Of a stretch of 64,000 bases of DNA, positions 37,152-48,699 are shown piece by piece. The notes under the pieces are model-generated. The model ran no database searches. It was given only the letters and a program-made list of their open reading frames with translations, and was not told the DNA's origin. The number at the start of each line of letters is the position of its first letter. The stretch's first letter is position 1. The stretch is taken from NCBI RefSeq assembly GCF_003013405.1, contig NZ_PXZL01000020.1:275137-339136 (forward strand), given 5' to 3'. Origin of the DNA: Brevibacillus formosus (GTDB lineage Bacteria > Bacillota > Bacilli > Brevibacillales > Brevibacillaceae). A program made the position numbers and the translations under genes.

Positions 37152-37958
37152 GTGACACCCGCCATGTCTCTCATTACTGTCGTGATCCCAACCTATAATC
37201 GGGAAAAGTATCTTCCCACAGCCATCGAAAGTGTGTTGAACCAGACTCACAAGGAATGGAAGCTCCTCATTGTAGATGACGCCTCTACTGATCACACACA
37301 AGCTATTGTAAAAAAGTATCTCGTTGATCCCCGCATTCACTACATGCTACTCCCTGAGAATTCAGGGATCGGCAAAACAATGGCTGCTGCTCTGGAACGA
37401 ATTGACACGCCCTACTTTGTCTCCCTTGACTCGGATGACTGGTTCGACGAAAAGACCTTAGAAATTTTGTTGGATGAAATGGAACGCCAGCCCGAAACCA
37501 CGAACGTCGTGTTCTCCAACACCGTTTTTTGGAAGGAAGTGGATGGCAAGCGAGAACTGTCCGAAATCATGCGGCCTCCGCTCTATGAAGATAAGTATTA
37601 CTACTTGGAAGCTCCGATGGTTTGGCCTCGTTTTTATCGAACACAGGCGGTTCGTGATGTCGGTGGATTTGAATGTGACGATCCGATGCAGGGAAGGTAT
37701 TCTCATGACAAGTACATGTTATTAAAATTGATCGGAACAGGTGATATTCACTGGGTCGATGCGAACCTCTATCATTATTTGATTCACGAGAGCAACAATT
37801 CCCACACAAAAAACTGGCCGCAATGGACAAAAGCAAGAAAGTACATCCTCACGAAAATCTTGAAACTGTGGGGCGACGAGTACGAGCCTGTTTTTGTGTA
37901 TACACCCGAGGGATGGATCTATGTGAACGAGCTCATTCCGAAAGAAAAGCCTTCCTAA
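37152..37958 (+). CDS. GT2-family glycosyltransferase
   Basis: The 268-residue GT-A enzyme starts with TVVIPTYNREKYLPTAIESV, carries VDDASTD and the metal-binding DSDD, and later DVGGFECDD. It has no membrane segment. GTG at 37152 is preferred, with AAGGAGG 10 nt upstream; the in-frame ATG at 37164 is too far from it. It probably transfers one sugar of the surface glycan; donor and acceptor are unknown. It converges with glf. Confidence 0.88.
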   Translation: MTPAMSLITVVIPTYNREKYLPTAIESVLNQTHKEWKLLIVDDASTDHTQAIVKKYLVDPRIHYMLLPENSGIGKTMAAALERIDTPYFVSLDSDDWFDEKTLEILLDEMERQPETTNVVFSNTVFWKEVDGKRELSEIMRPPLYEDKYYYLEAPMVWPRFYRTQAVRDVGGFECDDPMQGRYSHDKYMLLKLIGTGDIHWVDANLYHYLIHESNNSHTKNWPQWTKARKYILTKILKLWGDEYEPVFVYTPEGWIYVNELIPKEKPS

Positions 37959-39080
37959 CTACTCAGCGACAATCTGCTTAAACAAGGTCAATGCCCGCGC
38001 CACTGCTTGATCCATGTTGTAGTATTGATAATCCGCGAGTCTGCCCGCAAAAAGCACCCGATCGCGCATTTGCTCCGCTTCTTGTTTATAGAGGCTGTAC
38101 CGTTGGCTGTTTTCCTTGCGAGGAATTGGATAATACGGCTCGTTTTCGCCAGGTGAATACGGCTGTGGATATACGTAGGAAATCGTTGTGTGAGGAGCGA
38201 CTTGACCTGTAAGATGCTTTTGTTCGAGGATTCTGGTGAAATCATACTCATTGGGATAATTGACCGTCCCCACTTCTTGGTACCATGCCTTTTGATGCGT
38301 TTCAAAATGAAAGCGCAGGCTTCGATAAGGCAACTGTCCATGCTTATAGCCAAAAAAAGAATCGATCGGACCTGTGTAAATCATTCGTTTATACCTGATT
38401 TCATCCGCGATTTCTTGATAGTCCGCATTGAGGAGCACCTTTATATTCGGATGGTCGAGCATACGATGAAACATTGCCGTAAAGCCATGCAACGGAATTC
38501 CTTGATACGTGTCCTGAAAATACCGATTGTCCCTGCTGACATACACAGGAACCCTTGCCGAAACAGATTGATCGAGTTCCTCCGGCTTCAAATCCCATTG
38601 CTTAATCGTATACCGATAAAATACTTTTTGATAAATGAATTCAGCCAAAAAGCCAAGCTCTTCATGAGCACTCTCCCGAAGCTTCAGAATCGGAATCTTC
38701 GCCCCGAATCCATATTGACGGATCAGTAAGCTCTCCAGTTTCTGCGCATATTGCAGGGAAAACAAAGCGGACAGTGCATTTAGATTGAAAGGCAACGGTA
38801 TTTTTATGCCATCGACATAGGCACGCACCTCATGGAAGTACGGCCGCCACTGGGTAAAACGCGACAAATAGTCCCAGACCAGCTTGGAATTCGTATGAAA
38901 GGTGTGCGAACCGTATTTGTGAATCAGGACCCCCTGCTCGTCATAGCAATCATAGGCATTTCCTCCGATATGATTGCGCCCCTCTACCACCAACACTTTC
39001 TGATCTAGCTCATTGGCAATCCGCTCTGCGAGTGTAGCACCCGTAAATCCAGCTCCGACAATCAGCCAATCCACCTTCAT
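37959..39080 (-). CDS. glf: UDP-galactopyranose mutase
   Basis: The ~373-residue flavoenzyme shows the FAD-binding LIVGAGFTGATLAERIA, then RNHIGGNAYD, YGSHTFHT and the C-terminal GRLADYQYYNMDQAVARAL. It converts UDP-galactopyranose to UDP-galactofuranose, so galactofuranose is likely part of the glycan. The start is ATG at 39080 or GTG at 39092; GGGAGG is 14 nt from the first and nearly abuts the second. It is divergent from the phosphohexomutase. Confidence 0.93.
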   Translation of the reverse strand: MKVDWLIVGAGFTGATLAERIANELDQKVLVVEGRNHIGGNAYDCYDEQGVLIHKYGSHTFHTNSKLVWDYLSRFTQWRPYFHEVRAYVDGIKIPLPFNLNALSALFSLQYAQKLESLLIRQYGFGAKIPILKLRESAHEELGFLAEFIYQKVFYRYTIKQWDLKPEELDQSVSARVPVYVSRDNRYFQDTYQGIPLHGFTAMFHRMLDHPNIKVLLNADYQEIADEIRYKRMIYTGPIDSFFGYKHGQLPYRSLRFHFETHQKAWYQEVGTVNYPNEYDFTRILEQKHLTGQVAPHTTISYVYPQPYSPGENEPYYPIPRKENSQRYSLYKQEAEQMRDRVLFAGRLADYQYYNMDQAVARALTLFKQIVAE

Positions 39081-39187
39081 GTTACTATTCACACCCTCCC
39101 GTCTTAATCACATCCACTCACTCACTTACCATTCCGTTAATACTCTAGTAAATGATGTCGTACTCTACACGCGGGAGTGAATTCTAC

Positions 39188-40924
39188 ATGAATACAAATT
39201 GGCACGCTCACTACACACGCTGGAACGAGTGTGAATCCCTCGATCCAGAGCTTCGTCAGCAGTTAACCGCCATGCACGCTGATGAAAAGCAGCTTGCGGA
39301 TTGTTTTTCTGCCCCGATCGCCTTTGGAACCGGAGGTATGCGAGGGGTCATGGAGCCAGGAATAAACCGCATCAACTTATACACGATTCGCAAAGCAACC
39401 GCAGGGCTGGCTCTTTATTTGCTCGAAACATACCCGGATCAGGCGGTCAAAAAAGTCGTCATTGCCTATGATTCACGGAAACATTCACAGTTGTTCGCCA
39501 AGGAAGCCGCCAAAGTTCTCGGTCAGTACGGGATTACTACATGTATATTCAATCAGCTGACTCCTACCCCTCTGCTTTCCTTTGCTGTACGCCACTTTTG
39601 TGCGTGTGCTGGCATTGTCATTACAGCAAGCCATAACCCACCCGAATATAACGGCTACAAAATTTATGGCGCGGATGGAGGGCAAATTACACTCGCGACA
39701 GCCGAACGATTGATGGACCATATCGTTGCCGCCGGAAATGAACTCGAAATAACCCCAGCCGATGAGCAAGAGCTGAACAAAAATGGACTTCTCCACTACA
39801 TTGACAATTCTCTCTTGCATGCGTATTTGGAAAAAGTACAGCACTTGCGCGTCCATCCGGACTTATCTCCAGCCATTCGTCAGCAAGTGAAGATCGTCTT
39901 TACTCCCCTGCACGGCACAACGCATGACTCCATCACACATGGATTGAAATTGTTCGGGTATACACAAGTGAGTGTCGTTGAAGAGCAAGCTGTCCCCGAT
40001 CCTAACTTTTCGACTGTAGCCTCGCCTAATCCCGAAGAGCCTGAAGCCTTTCGATTAGCGATTTCATACGCCAAACAGGTGAATGCTGACATGATCATGG
40101 GAACGGACCCTGATGGAGATCGCCTCGGCGTACTCGCCAAAAATCAGGCAGGGGACTACATCGTCCTGACGGGGAATCAGTTGGGAGCCTTGCTTCTTCA
40201 TTACCTGCTGGATGCCAAACAAAAAAAGGGGGAGCTCCCCACAAACGGCATTGTATTGAAATCAATCGTCACGTCCGAAATGGGCAGAGCGATCGCGGCA
40301 GACTTCGGTGTATCGACAGAAGACACTTTGACAGGCTTCAAATATATTGGCGAAAAAATCGAAGCCTATAAAAAAAGTGGAGCATACATCTTCCAATTTG
40401 GTTACGAAGAAAGCTACGGATACTTAATCGGCGATTTTGTCCGGGATAAGGATGCCGTACAAACTGCTTTGCTGCTTGCTGACATGTGCGCATATTACAA
40501 ATCACTTGACAAAACCCTGCATGACGCCATGAATAACTTGTTTAGCCGATACGGTCATTATGCAGAAGAGTTGGTTTCCTTTACGTGCAAAGGAGGGGAT
40601 GGTATGCAAAAAATATCCTCTACGATGTCTTTCCTTCGCAAAAATCCTCTCACACAGATGGCCTCTCTAACCACTACGGCTATCGAAGATTATTTGAGCG
40701 GAATACGGACCGATTGCCTGACCAGCACACACATCCCTCTTTCCTTGCCTGCTTCTGATACAATCAAATACTTGTTTCACGACCATTCGTGGTTTTGTGT
40801 CAGACCATCGGGTACCGAGCCCAAAATCAAAATCTATTTCGGAGTGATCGGAACGAGTGAGCAGGATAGCAAAGAAAGGATTTTCACCTTGAAACAAGCT
40901 GTCTTACAGGTGCTCGGATTGTAG
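39188..40924 (+). CDS. pgcA: Phosphohexomutase (phosphoglucomutase/phosphomannomutase)
   Basis: The 578-residue enzyme has four alpha-D-phosphohexomutase domains: FGTGGMRGVMEPG near the start, active-site phosphoserine TASHNPPEYNGYK, metal loop DPDGDRLG, sugar-binding GYEESYGY and the C-terminal phosphate-binding RPSGTEPKIKIYF. It interconverts hexose-6- and hexose-1-phosphates, supplying glucose-1-phosphate for the CDP branch and possibly mannose-1-phosphate for ManC. ATG at 39188 has a GGGAG-type site; the upstream in-frame ATG pair at 39152 has none. Confidence 0.9.
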   Translation: MNTNWHAHYTRWNECESLDPELRQQLTAMHADEKQLADCFSAPIAFGTGGMRGVMEPGINRINLYTIRKATAGLALYLLETYPDQAVKKVVIAYDSRKHSQLFAKEAAKVLGQYGITTCIFNQLTPTPLLSFAVRHFCACAGIVITASHNPPEYNGYKIYGADGGQITLATAERLMDHIVAAGNELEITPADEQELNKNGLLHYIDNSLLHAYLEKVQHLRVHPDLSPAIRQQVKIVFTPLHGTTHDSITHGLKLFGYTQVSVVEEQAVPDPNFSTVASPNPEEPEAFRLAISYAKQVNADMIMGTDPDGDRLGVLAKNQAGDYIVLTGNQLGALLLHYLLDAKQKKGELPTNGIVLKSIVTSEMGRAIAADFGVSTEDTLTGFKYIGEKIEAYKKSGAYIFQFGYEESYGYLIGDFVRDKDAVQTALLLADMCAYYKSLDKTLHDAMNNLFSRYGHYAEELVSFTCKGGDGMQKISSTMSFLRKNPLTQMASLTTTAIEDYLSGIRTDCLTSTHIPLSLPASDTIKYLFHDHSWFCVRPSGTEPKIKIYFGVIGTSEQDSKERIFTLKQAVLQVLGL

Positions 40925-40930
40925 GATAGA

Positions 40931-41638
40931 CTAGATTTCCAAATACGGACCGTATTGACGTGGATGTCCCCCATCGACTGCTCCGTAACGAGGAGGATGA
41001 TAAGCTTGTTCAGGTGTTCGTTCGGGAAAACCTGATTGGAGAAGCAAGTCGCGTCTTACAAAAAAAGCGTTGACGCCCTTTGAATCTGTCCCCACCAAGG
41101 CATACCCCAAGCTGGTCCCCAAAATGGCCAAGGAACTCAAGCTGGCACCAAAGTAGGTCGTGCCACCCCATTTAAAATCAGGCTGATACACGATCACCAT
41201 TTTTTGTGGAGGGGGAAAAGACGCATTGTACTCAATGACGACGAGTCGCGGGGTGTAAGCAGAAAGAGCTTGCCATACCCAGTAATCATTGCCGTCAATA
41301 TCGATGGAGAGCAGATCAAATTCCTTTGGGACACCATTTTCTTCGAGTAACCGAGCAATATTTTCTTTCGTGGTCAACTCATGCTTGATTTTGACCTGGG
41401 GATAGGCAGCATAATCGGCAGCCATTTTATGGCAACAGTTCAGGTCGCCTTCCATAGCCAATCCGCTCCATCCATGCTGCGTGACGAGATTTTTTATCAT
41501 GCATTCCGAGCCATCCCCAACACCGAATTCTACACAATAGCGATTCGTGGTTCCGATTCTCGAAAATATTTCTTCAACGATACCGTCTTCCCCATTTTGG
41601 GAATACACTCGCCTTTCATATCGGTTTAACACATCCAT
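40931..41638 (-). CDS. Class I SAM-methyltransferase-like protein
   Basis: This protein of ~235 residues has a Rossmann-like pattern: CVEFGVGDGSECMIKNLV (motif I), GLAMEGDL (acidic strand 2), DLLSIDIDGNDYWVW and LVVIEYNASFPP. It resembles FkbM-type and related methyltransferases, but I cannot assign a substrate. ATG at 41638 has GGAGG 10 nt upstream. It converges with pgcA, 6 nt apart. O-methylation of glycan sugars is a likely role by context. Confidence 0.68.
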   Translation of the reverse strand: MDVLNRYERRVYSQNGEDGIVEEIFSRIGTTNRYCVEFGVGDGSECMIKNLVTQHGWSGLAMEGDLNCCHKMAADYAAYPQVKIKHELTTKENIARLLEENGVPKEFDLLSIDIDGNDYWVWQALSAYTPRLVVIEYNASFPPPQKMVIVYQPDFKWGGTTYFGASLSSLAILGTSLGYALVGTDSKGVNAFFVRRDLLLQSGFPERTPEQAYHPPRYGAVDGGHPRQYGPYLEI

Positions 41639-41876
41639 TCTTTCCATGCCTCCATTCATAATGACCGTTTTTATGTATCTTATTTTTCATTTTGTGGATA
41701 TGATTGGTCATTCAATGAACAGGCAGTAAAAAACAGGCTATTCGCATGCCTCTCATATAAAATGTTCCACGTAAGAGGCGCCTGCCGTTTCAAGGCCCTC
41801 CTCGGGACATATATTAGGATAAAGTTTACCAATAGGAGCCTATCAGGCATTTTGAAAGACAGAGGAGATGTGTATC

Positions 41877-42737
41877 GTGAGTTTGCCCATCGTGTTTATT
41901 CACAGAGATGATGAGGAGCATGTCAGGATTTGCATGCAACAAGCCAAAACCAGCAACCCTTCTTCTCGTGTTATTTTGATTGGGAATCCTGAAAACAAAC
42001 ATCTTTGTGGCAATAACATAGAGCATTACCTATTGAGTAAATACAATCAAAGTGCCCAAACCTTCTCCACTCATTACAAGCACGCCTCCCCCCTGAACGA
42101 CTACACTTACAATTTGTTCTGCTTTTTGCGCTGGTTCGTCTTGCGTGATTTTATGAGGAGCCAAGGTATTGAGCGCTGTTGGTATTTCGACTCTGACGTG
42201 ATGCTCTACACCGATATTAGCCAACTGGACGCCGCTAGCCTCTCTAATTTTGAGATTGAGTACACGTGGACAACGACCTGCGATTTGCGTATGCTCGATC
42301 AATTATGCGACTACATGACTAAGTTTTTCCGCGAGCATCTTCACTACCAGACCCTGCTTGACTATGCGAAAGAAAACGGAGATTTGCCCGTGTCAGATAT
42401 GATACTGTTTGTTCTTTTTCACAATTACGCCCTTCGTCGCAGTGCTACGTATGGAATGATCGCAGCTGGTTTTTTTGACCATAATCTGAACTGTCCGTTT
42501 CCTCCCTTCACTCCACAAATCCACAGCCTGGATAATAAAAAGAAAATTTACCAAAAGGCTGGTGTTCTTTATTGTAAATTCACTGAGAAGGAGGATTACA
42601 TCAAGGTTCATACTCTACACTTTCAAGGACATGCAAAAGCATATATCCCCTATTTTCGCTCACAGGACATCCCGAACACAGATGATTTCATGTATTTCGA
42701 CTATCCAACCTGCAAATGGGTGCGCGCCGAGCCCTGA
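41877..42737 (+). CDS. Glycosyltransferase-like protein with DxD motif
   Basis: This protein of about 286 residues opens MSLPIVFIHRDDEEHV and has CWYFDSDVMLYTDIS, a DxD-like motif after a hydrophobic strand, as in GT-A transferases, and a late LHFQGHAKAYI. I prefer GTG at 41877 with GAGGAG 9 nt upstream over the in-frame ATG at 41868. It is a clear paralogue of the protein at 54481-53636. I cannot name its CAZy family. A CATATATTA element at 41808-41816 resembles a SigK -10. Confidence 0.72.
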   Translation: MSLPIVFIHRDDEEHVRICMQQAKTSNPSSRVILIGNPENKHLCGNNIEHYLLSKYNQSAQTFSTHYKHASPLNDYTYNLFCFLRWFVLRDFMRSQGIERCWYFDSDVMLYTDISQLDAASLSNFEIEYTWTTTCDLRMLDQLCDYMTKFFREHLHYQTLLDYAKENGDLPVSDMILFVLFHNYALRRSATYGMIAAGFFDHNLNCPFPPFTPQIHSLDNKKKIYQKAGVLYCKFTEKEDYIKVHTLHFQGHAKAYIPYFRSQDIPNTDDFMYFDYPTCKWVRAEP

Positions 42738-42863
42738 TCTCATTAAAATTCCCTTTGGAAACGAGCTGTGCGCCGTGCCATTTTTTCACGTTTTTCCATA
42801 TTCATAATATGTTAAGCTGTTCATCCTTCGCTACGAGCATCATGGACAGGGGGGATTCGACTC

Positions 42864-43832
42864 ATGAAGGCATTGATTACCGGAGTAACGGGATTTGCCG
42901 GCGGTCACTTGGCTGAATATCTACTGTCGCGGGGAGATGTGGATGTTTACGGCACATTCCGGTCCCTTGCCAAAAAGGAGCAGCTGGGGCACCTGATGGA
43001 CCGCGTGCATATGGAAAACTGTGAATTAAAAGACCCCCAATCTGTAAATGAACTCATCCAGAAAATAAAGCCAGATCTCATTTTTCACCTGGCTGCACAA
43101 AGCTTCGTCCCCACCTCGGTGCTCTCGCCTGCAGATACGATGGTGAACAATATTGTGCCACAGTTAAATTTGTTCGAGGCGGTACGCAGCCAAGCTGTTC
43201 CGTGCAAGATTCAAATCGCTTGCTCCAGTGAGGAATACGGTTTGGTTTATCCGGAGGAAATTCCCATTAAGGAGACTAATCCCCTCCGTCCTCTCAATCC
43301 ATACGCGGTAAGTAAAATTGCCCAGGATTATCTCGGGTATCAATATCATCACAGTTACGGTCTGGCGATCATCCGTACCCGTACATTTCACCATACGGGT
43401 CCGAGAAGAGGCGAAAGCTATGTGACCTCTAATTTTGCCAAACAAATTGCCCAAATTGAGCTCGGTCTGCAAGAGCCAAAAGTACACGTTGGGAATCTCG
43501 GAGCGATTCGAGACTTCACGGATGTTCGGGATATTGTAAAAGCGTACTGGTTGGCCATTACGCGAGGCGAACCAGGTGATGTATACAATATATCCGCAGG
43601 TACCCGTTATACCATCGAGGACATGTTAAAGACGCTGCTGGCCTTGACTGATGTGCAGGTAGAAATACACGTAGACACCAATCGGTTGCGCCCCTCTGAT
43701 GTAGACATCGTATTGGGTGACTCTTCGCTGTTTCGAGAAAAGACGGGATGGGAGCCCGAGATTTCCTTCCAGCAAACGATGGAAGATTTATTGAATTACT
43801 GGCGCTCCGTGCTGCGTCGAGTGGATGATTAG
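42864..43832 (+). CDS. rmd: GDP-6-deoxy-D-mannose reductase (Rmd)
   Basis: The 322-residue SDR enzyme fits Aneurinibacillus Rmd throughout: MKALITGVTGFAGGHLAEYL, HLAAQSFVPTS, the CSSEEYGLVYPEE stretch, NPYAVSK (catalytic Tyr-Lys), RTFHHTGPRR and RDFTDVRDIVKAYW. It reduces the Gmd product at C4 to GDP-D-rhamnose. It heads a plus-strand group rmd-GT2-fcl-GT4-methyltransferase with gaps of 23, 30, -4 and 27 nt. Confidence 0.88.
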   Translation: MKALITGVTGFAGGHLAEYLLSRGDVDVYGTFRSLAKKEQLGHLMDRVHMENCELKDPQSVNELIQKIKPDLIFHLAAQSFVPTSVLSPADTMVNNIVPQLNLFEAVRSQAVPCKIQIACSSEEYGLVYPEEIPIKETNPLRPLNPYAVSKIAQDYLGYQYHHSYGLAIIRTRTFHHTGPRRGESYVTSNFAKQIAQIELGLQEPKVHVGNLGAIRDFTDVRDIVKAYWLAITRGEPGDVYNISAGTRYTIEDMLKTLLALTDVQVEIHVDTNRLRPSDVDIVLGDSSLFREKTGWEPEISFQQTMEDLLNYWRSVLRRVDD

Positions 43833-43855
43833 AAAAAATCAGGAGGGAACTCTTT

Positions 43856-45091
43856 ATGTCCATGCAATCCCTTCCTCTCGTAAGTGTCATCACCCCTTCG
43901 TACAATCAGGCAAAATTTATCAAACGAACGATCGATAGTGTACTGACACAAGACTATCCCCATATTGAGCATATTGTAGTCGATGGCGCTTCAACTGACG
44001 GTACACAGAGTATTTTGCAGCAATACAGCCATCTGGCAGACCGCTTCCGCTACGTTTCCGAACCAGATCGCGGCCAATCCCATGCTATCAATAAAGGATT
44101 GCAAATGGCACGTGGCGAGATTATCGGATGGCTCAATTCAGATGATACGTATTTTCCCGGTGCAGTTCGGAAGGCCGTGGCAGCCTTGCAGCAGCATCCG
44201 GATTGGGGCGTGGTTTACGGAAAAGGGCTCCACATTGATGAGAATGACAAAGTAAAGTATCCGTACATTTGGATGGAGTTTGACAGAAAAAAATTGTTTC
44301 ATCTCAACCTCATTTGCCAACCTGCTGCTTTCCTTCGCAAGCACGCCTTTGAAGCAGTGGGCGGTGTAAATGAGGAGCACGACTGGTGCATGGATTATGA
44401 TCTCTGGAACCGGATTTCTCTGCATTATCCGATTGGAACGATACCAGAATTCTTAGCCAACTCCCGCTTGTACGATGCATGCAAAACGTTTGTCTATGAA
44501 TTGGAGCCAGGGTTTTCCGAAATTTTGAAGACAAGCGTGAAGCATCACGGCACCATCTCGAATGAATGGCTCCACCACTATACGCAGAAGCACTACAATC
44601 AAGGAGCATTTTGGTTTCTCCACAAGCTGAAAGCTTATCATGCATTCGGACCTTCTCCCCAAATCATTAGATCCAACCGCTACTCGGACGCATGGGCCCC
44701 CCAAAACCTGCGAATGACCATCGAAGCCAGACATGGACCGATGCACGCTCTGCTTCTCAAGGGAAGCAACCATAATACTGCCCCTTTGCTGCACTTCCAT
44801 GTCATGAGGAATGGGAGACTCGTACACAAATTCCAAGTTTCCCAAACGCGTTTTCAAGTGGAGATTCCCATTACTTCAGAGGGCCAGCAATGTGAAGTAA
44901 GTATTTTTTGCAGCCAGCAAGTCCTTCAAGACCAACCTGGTAGTCCCGGAGTCAAGAGATCTGTCAGTTACCATCTGGAGGATATCCTTCCTCTTTCGTA
45001 TGAAGAATACCAATTTTATCAGGAATTTTCCAAAGGCAAGGCCCATATCGAAAATTGGGTAAATCGCAGAGTCCCATCCCCTCGAATTTGA
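43856..45091 (+). CDS. GT2-family glycosyltransferase with C-terminal extension
   Basis: The 411-residue protein has an N-terminal GT-A domain (VSVITPSYNQAKFIKRTIDS, VDGASTDGT, GWLNSDDTYFPGA, MDYDLWNR) of ~250 residues and a C-terminal beta-rich ~100-residue domain. AGGAGG lies 9 nt before ATG. It is a paralogue of the protein at 55660-56847 with the same two-part layout. It likely adds a sugar from a nucleotide donor made in this cluster. Confidence 0.88.
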   Translation: MSMQSLPLVSVITPSYNQAKFIKRTIDSVLTQDYPHIEHIVVDGASTDGTQSILQQYSHLADRFRYVSEPDRGQSHAINKGLQMARGEIIGWLNSDDTYFPGAVRKAVAALQQHPDWGVVYGKGLHIDENDKVKYPYIWMEFDRKKLFHLNLICQPAAFLRKHAFEAVGGVNEEHDWCMDYDLWNRISLHYPIGTIPEFLANSRLYDACKTFVYELEPGFSEILKTSVKHHGTISNEWLHHYTQKHYNQGAFWFLHKLKAYHAFGPSPQIIRSNRYSDAWAPQNLRMTIEARHGPMHALLLKGSNHNTAPLLHFHVMRNGRLVHKFQVSQTRFQVEIPITSEGQQCEVSIFCSQQVLQDQPGSPGVKRSVSYHLEDILPLSYEEYQFYQEFSKGKAHIENWVNRRVPSPRI

Positions 45092-45115
45092 ATGCGGACG
45101 AGAAAGGCAGGTTGA

Positions 45116-47181
<2,066 letters not shown>

Positions 47182-47208
47182 TGTCTTCTGAAAGGAGGTC
47201 ATCTTTGT

Positions 47209-48648
47209 ATGTCACGCATGCAGCAAATTCGGGAGACGTGGAGGAAGGAGCGCCGAATCCCGTTTCCGTTAACCGAACAAGAGACTTGGGATTTTTGGCT
47301 GTTGGAAGCCCCGACAAACGATTTGAAAAAGTCAAAGATCAAGCATATAGCAAAAACGATGGGCATACGCACCTTGATCGAGACAGGTACGTTTAAAGGC
47401 GACATGTTGGAAGCAATGAAAAACCATTTCGACTTGCTCGTTTCCATCGAGCTGGATGAAGCTTTGTTTATAGCGGCAAAACAGAAATTTTCACGCGACA
47501 GCCATATCCATATCCTCCACGGTGACAGTGGAACAATACTGGCCAATCTGATGCACTCTGTCACAACACCTTGCCTGTTTTGGCTGGACGGTCATTACAT
47601 CCCCCGCTCAACTGAGGCAGCCAAAGGAAGCCTGGACACCCCAATCCTGCAGGAGCTGACTGCTATCCTGCAGCATTCTGTGCAAAATCACGTCATTTTG
47701 ATTGATGATGCTCGTTGCTTTATTGGCCCCAACCCATTGTTGAAGGATTATCCTACCATCCAGGAACTACAAGAATTCGTTCATTCTCTTCGTCCTGACC
47801 TCTTATTCGTCATAGGGAATGACATCATCATGATCTACAATCCACTTGAAGGAGCAACGAATTTCATGAAGAAAGTTGACTTTCACCTCCCGTTTGACGA
47901 TCAAACCTTTACCGTCTATGGGGACGACTCCGATCAAAGCGTCCTGTACTATATTGACTACTTCAAAGGATATTACGAAGACTATGTTATTCTTCCGCTG
48001 AAAAAAATCGTACAACCTGACTATGTTTGCCTAGATATCGGTGCGAACATCGGTGCGATCTCACTCGCCCTGAGCTATCTCGTGCCACAAGGCAAGGTTT
48101 ACGCTTTCGAGCCGTCGGATGCCAATTATCCTTATCTCCTGCGAAACCTGTCCGAGAATCGCATCACCAATGTCGAGCCACTTCAGCTCGGGATAGCGGA
48201 CCGGAACGGGAACATCCATTTTAATGACGACCCGCGTGGAGGCGGCTGGTCTTACATCCCGCATGAGCCAGAAGCCGTAGAGAAATCCACTCAATTTATC
48301 TCATGTGTCAGGCTGGATGACTGGGTAGAACAGAATATGATCTCGCGCATCGACCTCATTAAAATTGACGTAGAAGGTTCGGAAGTCGTGGTCCTGGAAA
48401 GCGCCCTGCGGACGCTGAGGCAATGGGACCCGGATGTGATCATTGAATTCAACCCAGAAAGCATTAAGGAAAATTTCGGCAGGCATCCACTCGTGCTCTA
48501 TACACTGCTGGAGAAATTGTTTACCCATATTTATATTTTCAAGCGGGACAATACAGTGGTAAAAGTTAAGAACTACAATCATTTGCTAGACGAAATGAAA
48601 CCTTACCACGCTGATCTGTTCTGCACGAACAAGACTTTCCTCGATTAA
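47209..48648 (+). CDS. Two-domain methyltransferase (N-terminal SAM-like domain plus FkbM domain)
   Basis: The 479-residue protein joins two Rossmann methyltransferase-like halves. The N-terminal half (1-~225) has LIETGTFKGDML, VSIELDE, HGDSG and LFWLDGHY. The C-terminal half (~245-475) is FkbM-like: VCLDIGANIGAISLAL, YAFEPSDANY, LIKIDVEGSEVVVLE and IIEFNPES. A fusion suggests two modifications on one glycan or one inactive half. It ends the plus-strand rmd group, before a strong terminator. Confidence 0.83.
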   Translation: MSRMQQIRETWRKERRIPFPLTEQETWDFWLLEAPTNDLKKSKIKHIAKTMGIRTLIETGTFKGDMLEAMKNHFDLLVSIELDEALFIAAKQKFSRDSHIHILHGDSGTILANLMHSVTTPCLFWLDGHYIPRSTEAAKGSLDTPILQELTAILQHSVQNHVILIDDARCFIGPNPLLKDYPTIQELQEFVHSLRPDLLFVIGNDIIMIYNPLEGATNFMKKVDFHLPFDDQTFTVYGDDSDQSVLYYIDYFKGYYEDYVILPLKKIVQPDYVCLDIGANIGAISLALSYLVPQGKVYAFEPSDANYPYLLRNLSENRITNVEPLQLGIADRNGNIHFNDDPRGGGWSYIPHEPEAVEKSTQFISCVRLDDWVEQNMISRIDLIKIDVEGSEVVVLESALRTLRQWDPDVIIEFNPESIKENFGRHPLVLYTLLEKLFTHIYIFKRDNTVVKVKNYNHLLDEMKPYHADLFCTNKTFLD

Positions 48649-48658
48649 GCGAACACGA

Positions 48659-48691
48659 AAAAACATGGCTGCAGGCTCGCCATGTTTTTTG
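48659..48691. terminator. Bidirectional terminator
   Basis: AAAAAACATGGC and GCCATGTTTTTT form a perfect stem with a 9-nt loop, giving T-runs in both directions. It separates the two convergent operons. Confidence 0.95.
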
Positions 48692-48699
48692 TTGCGCTG

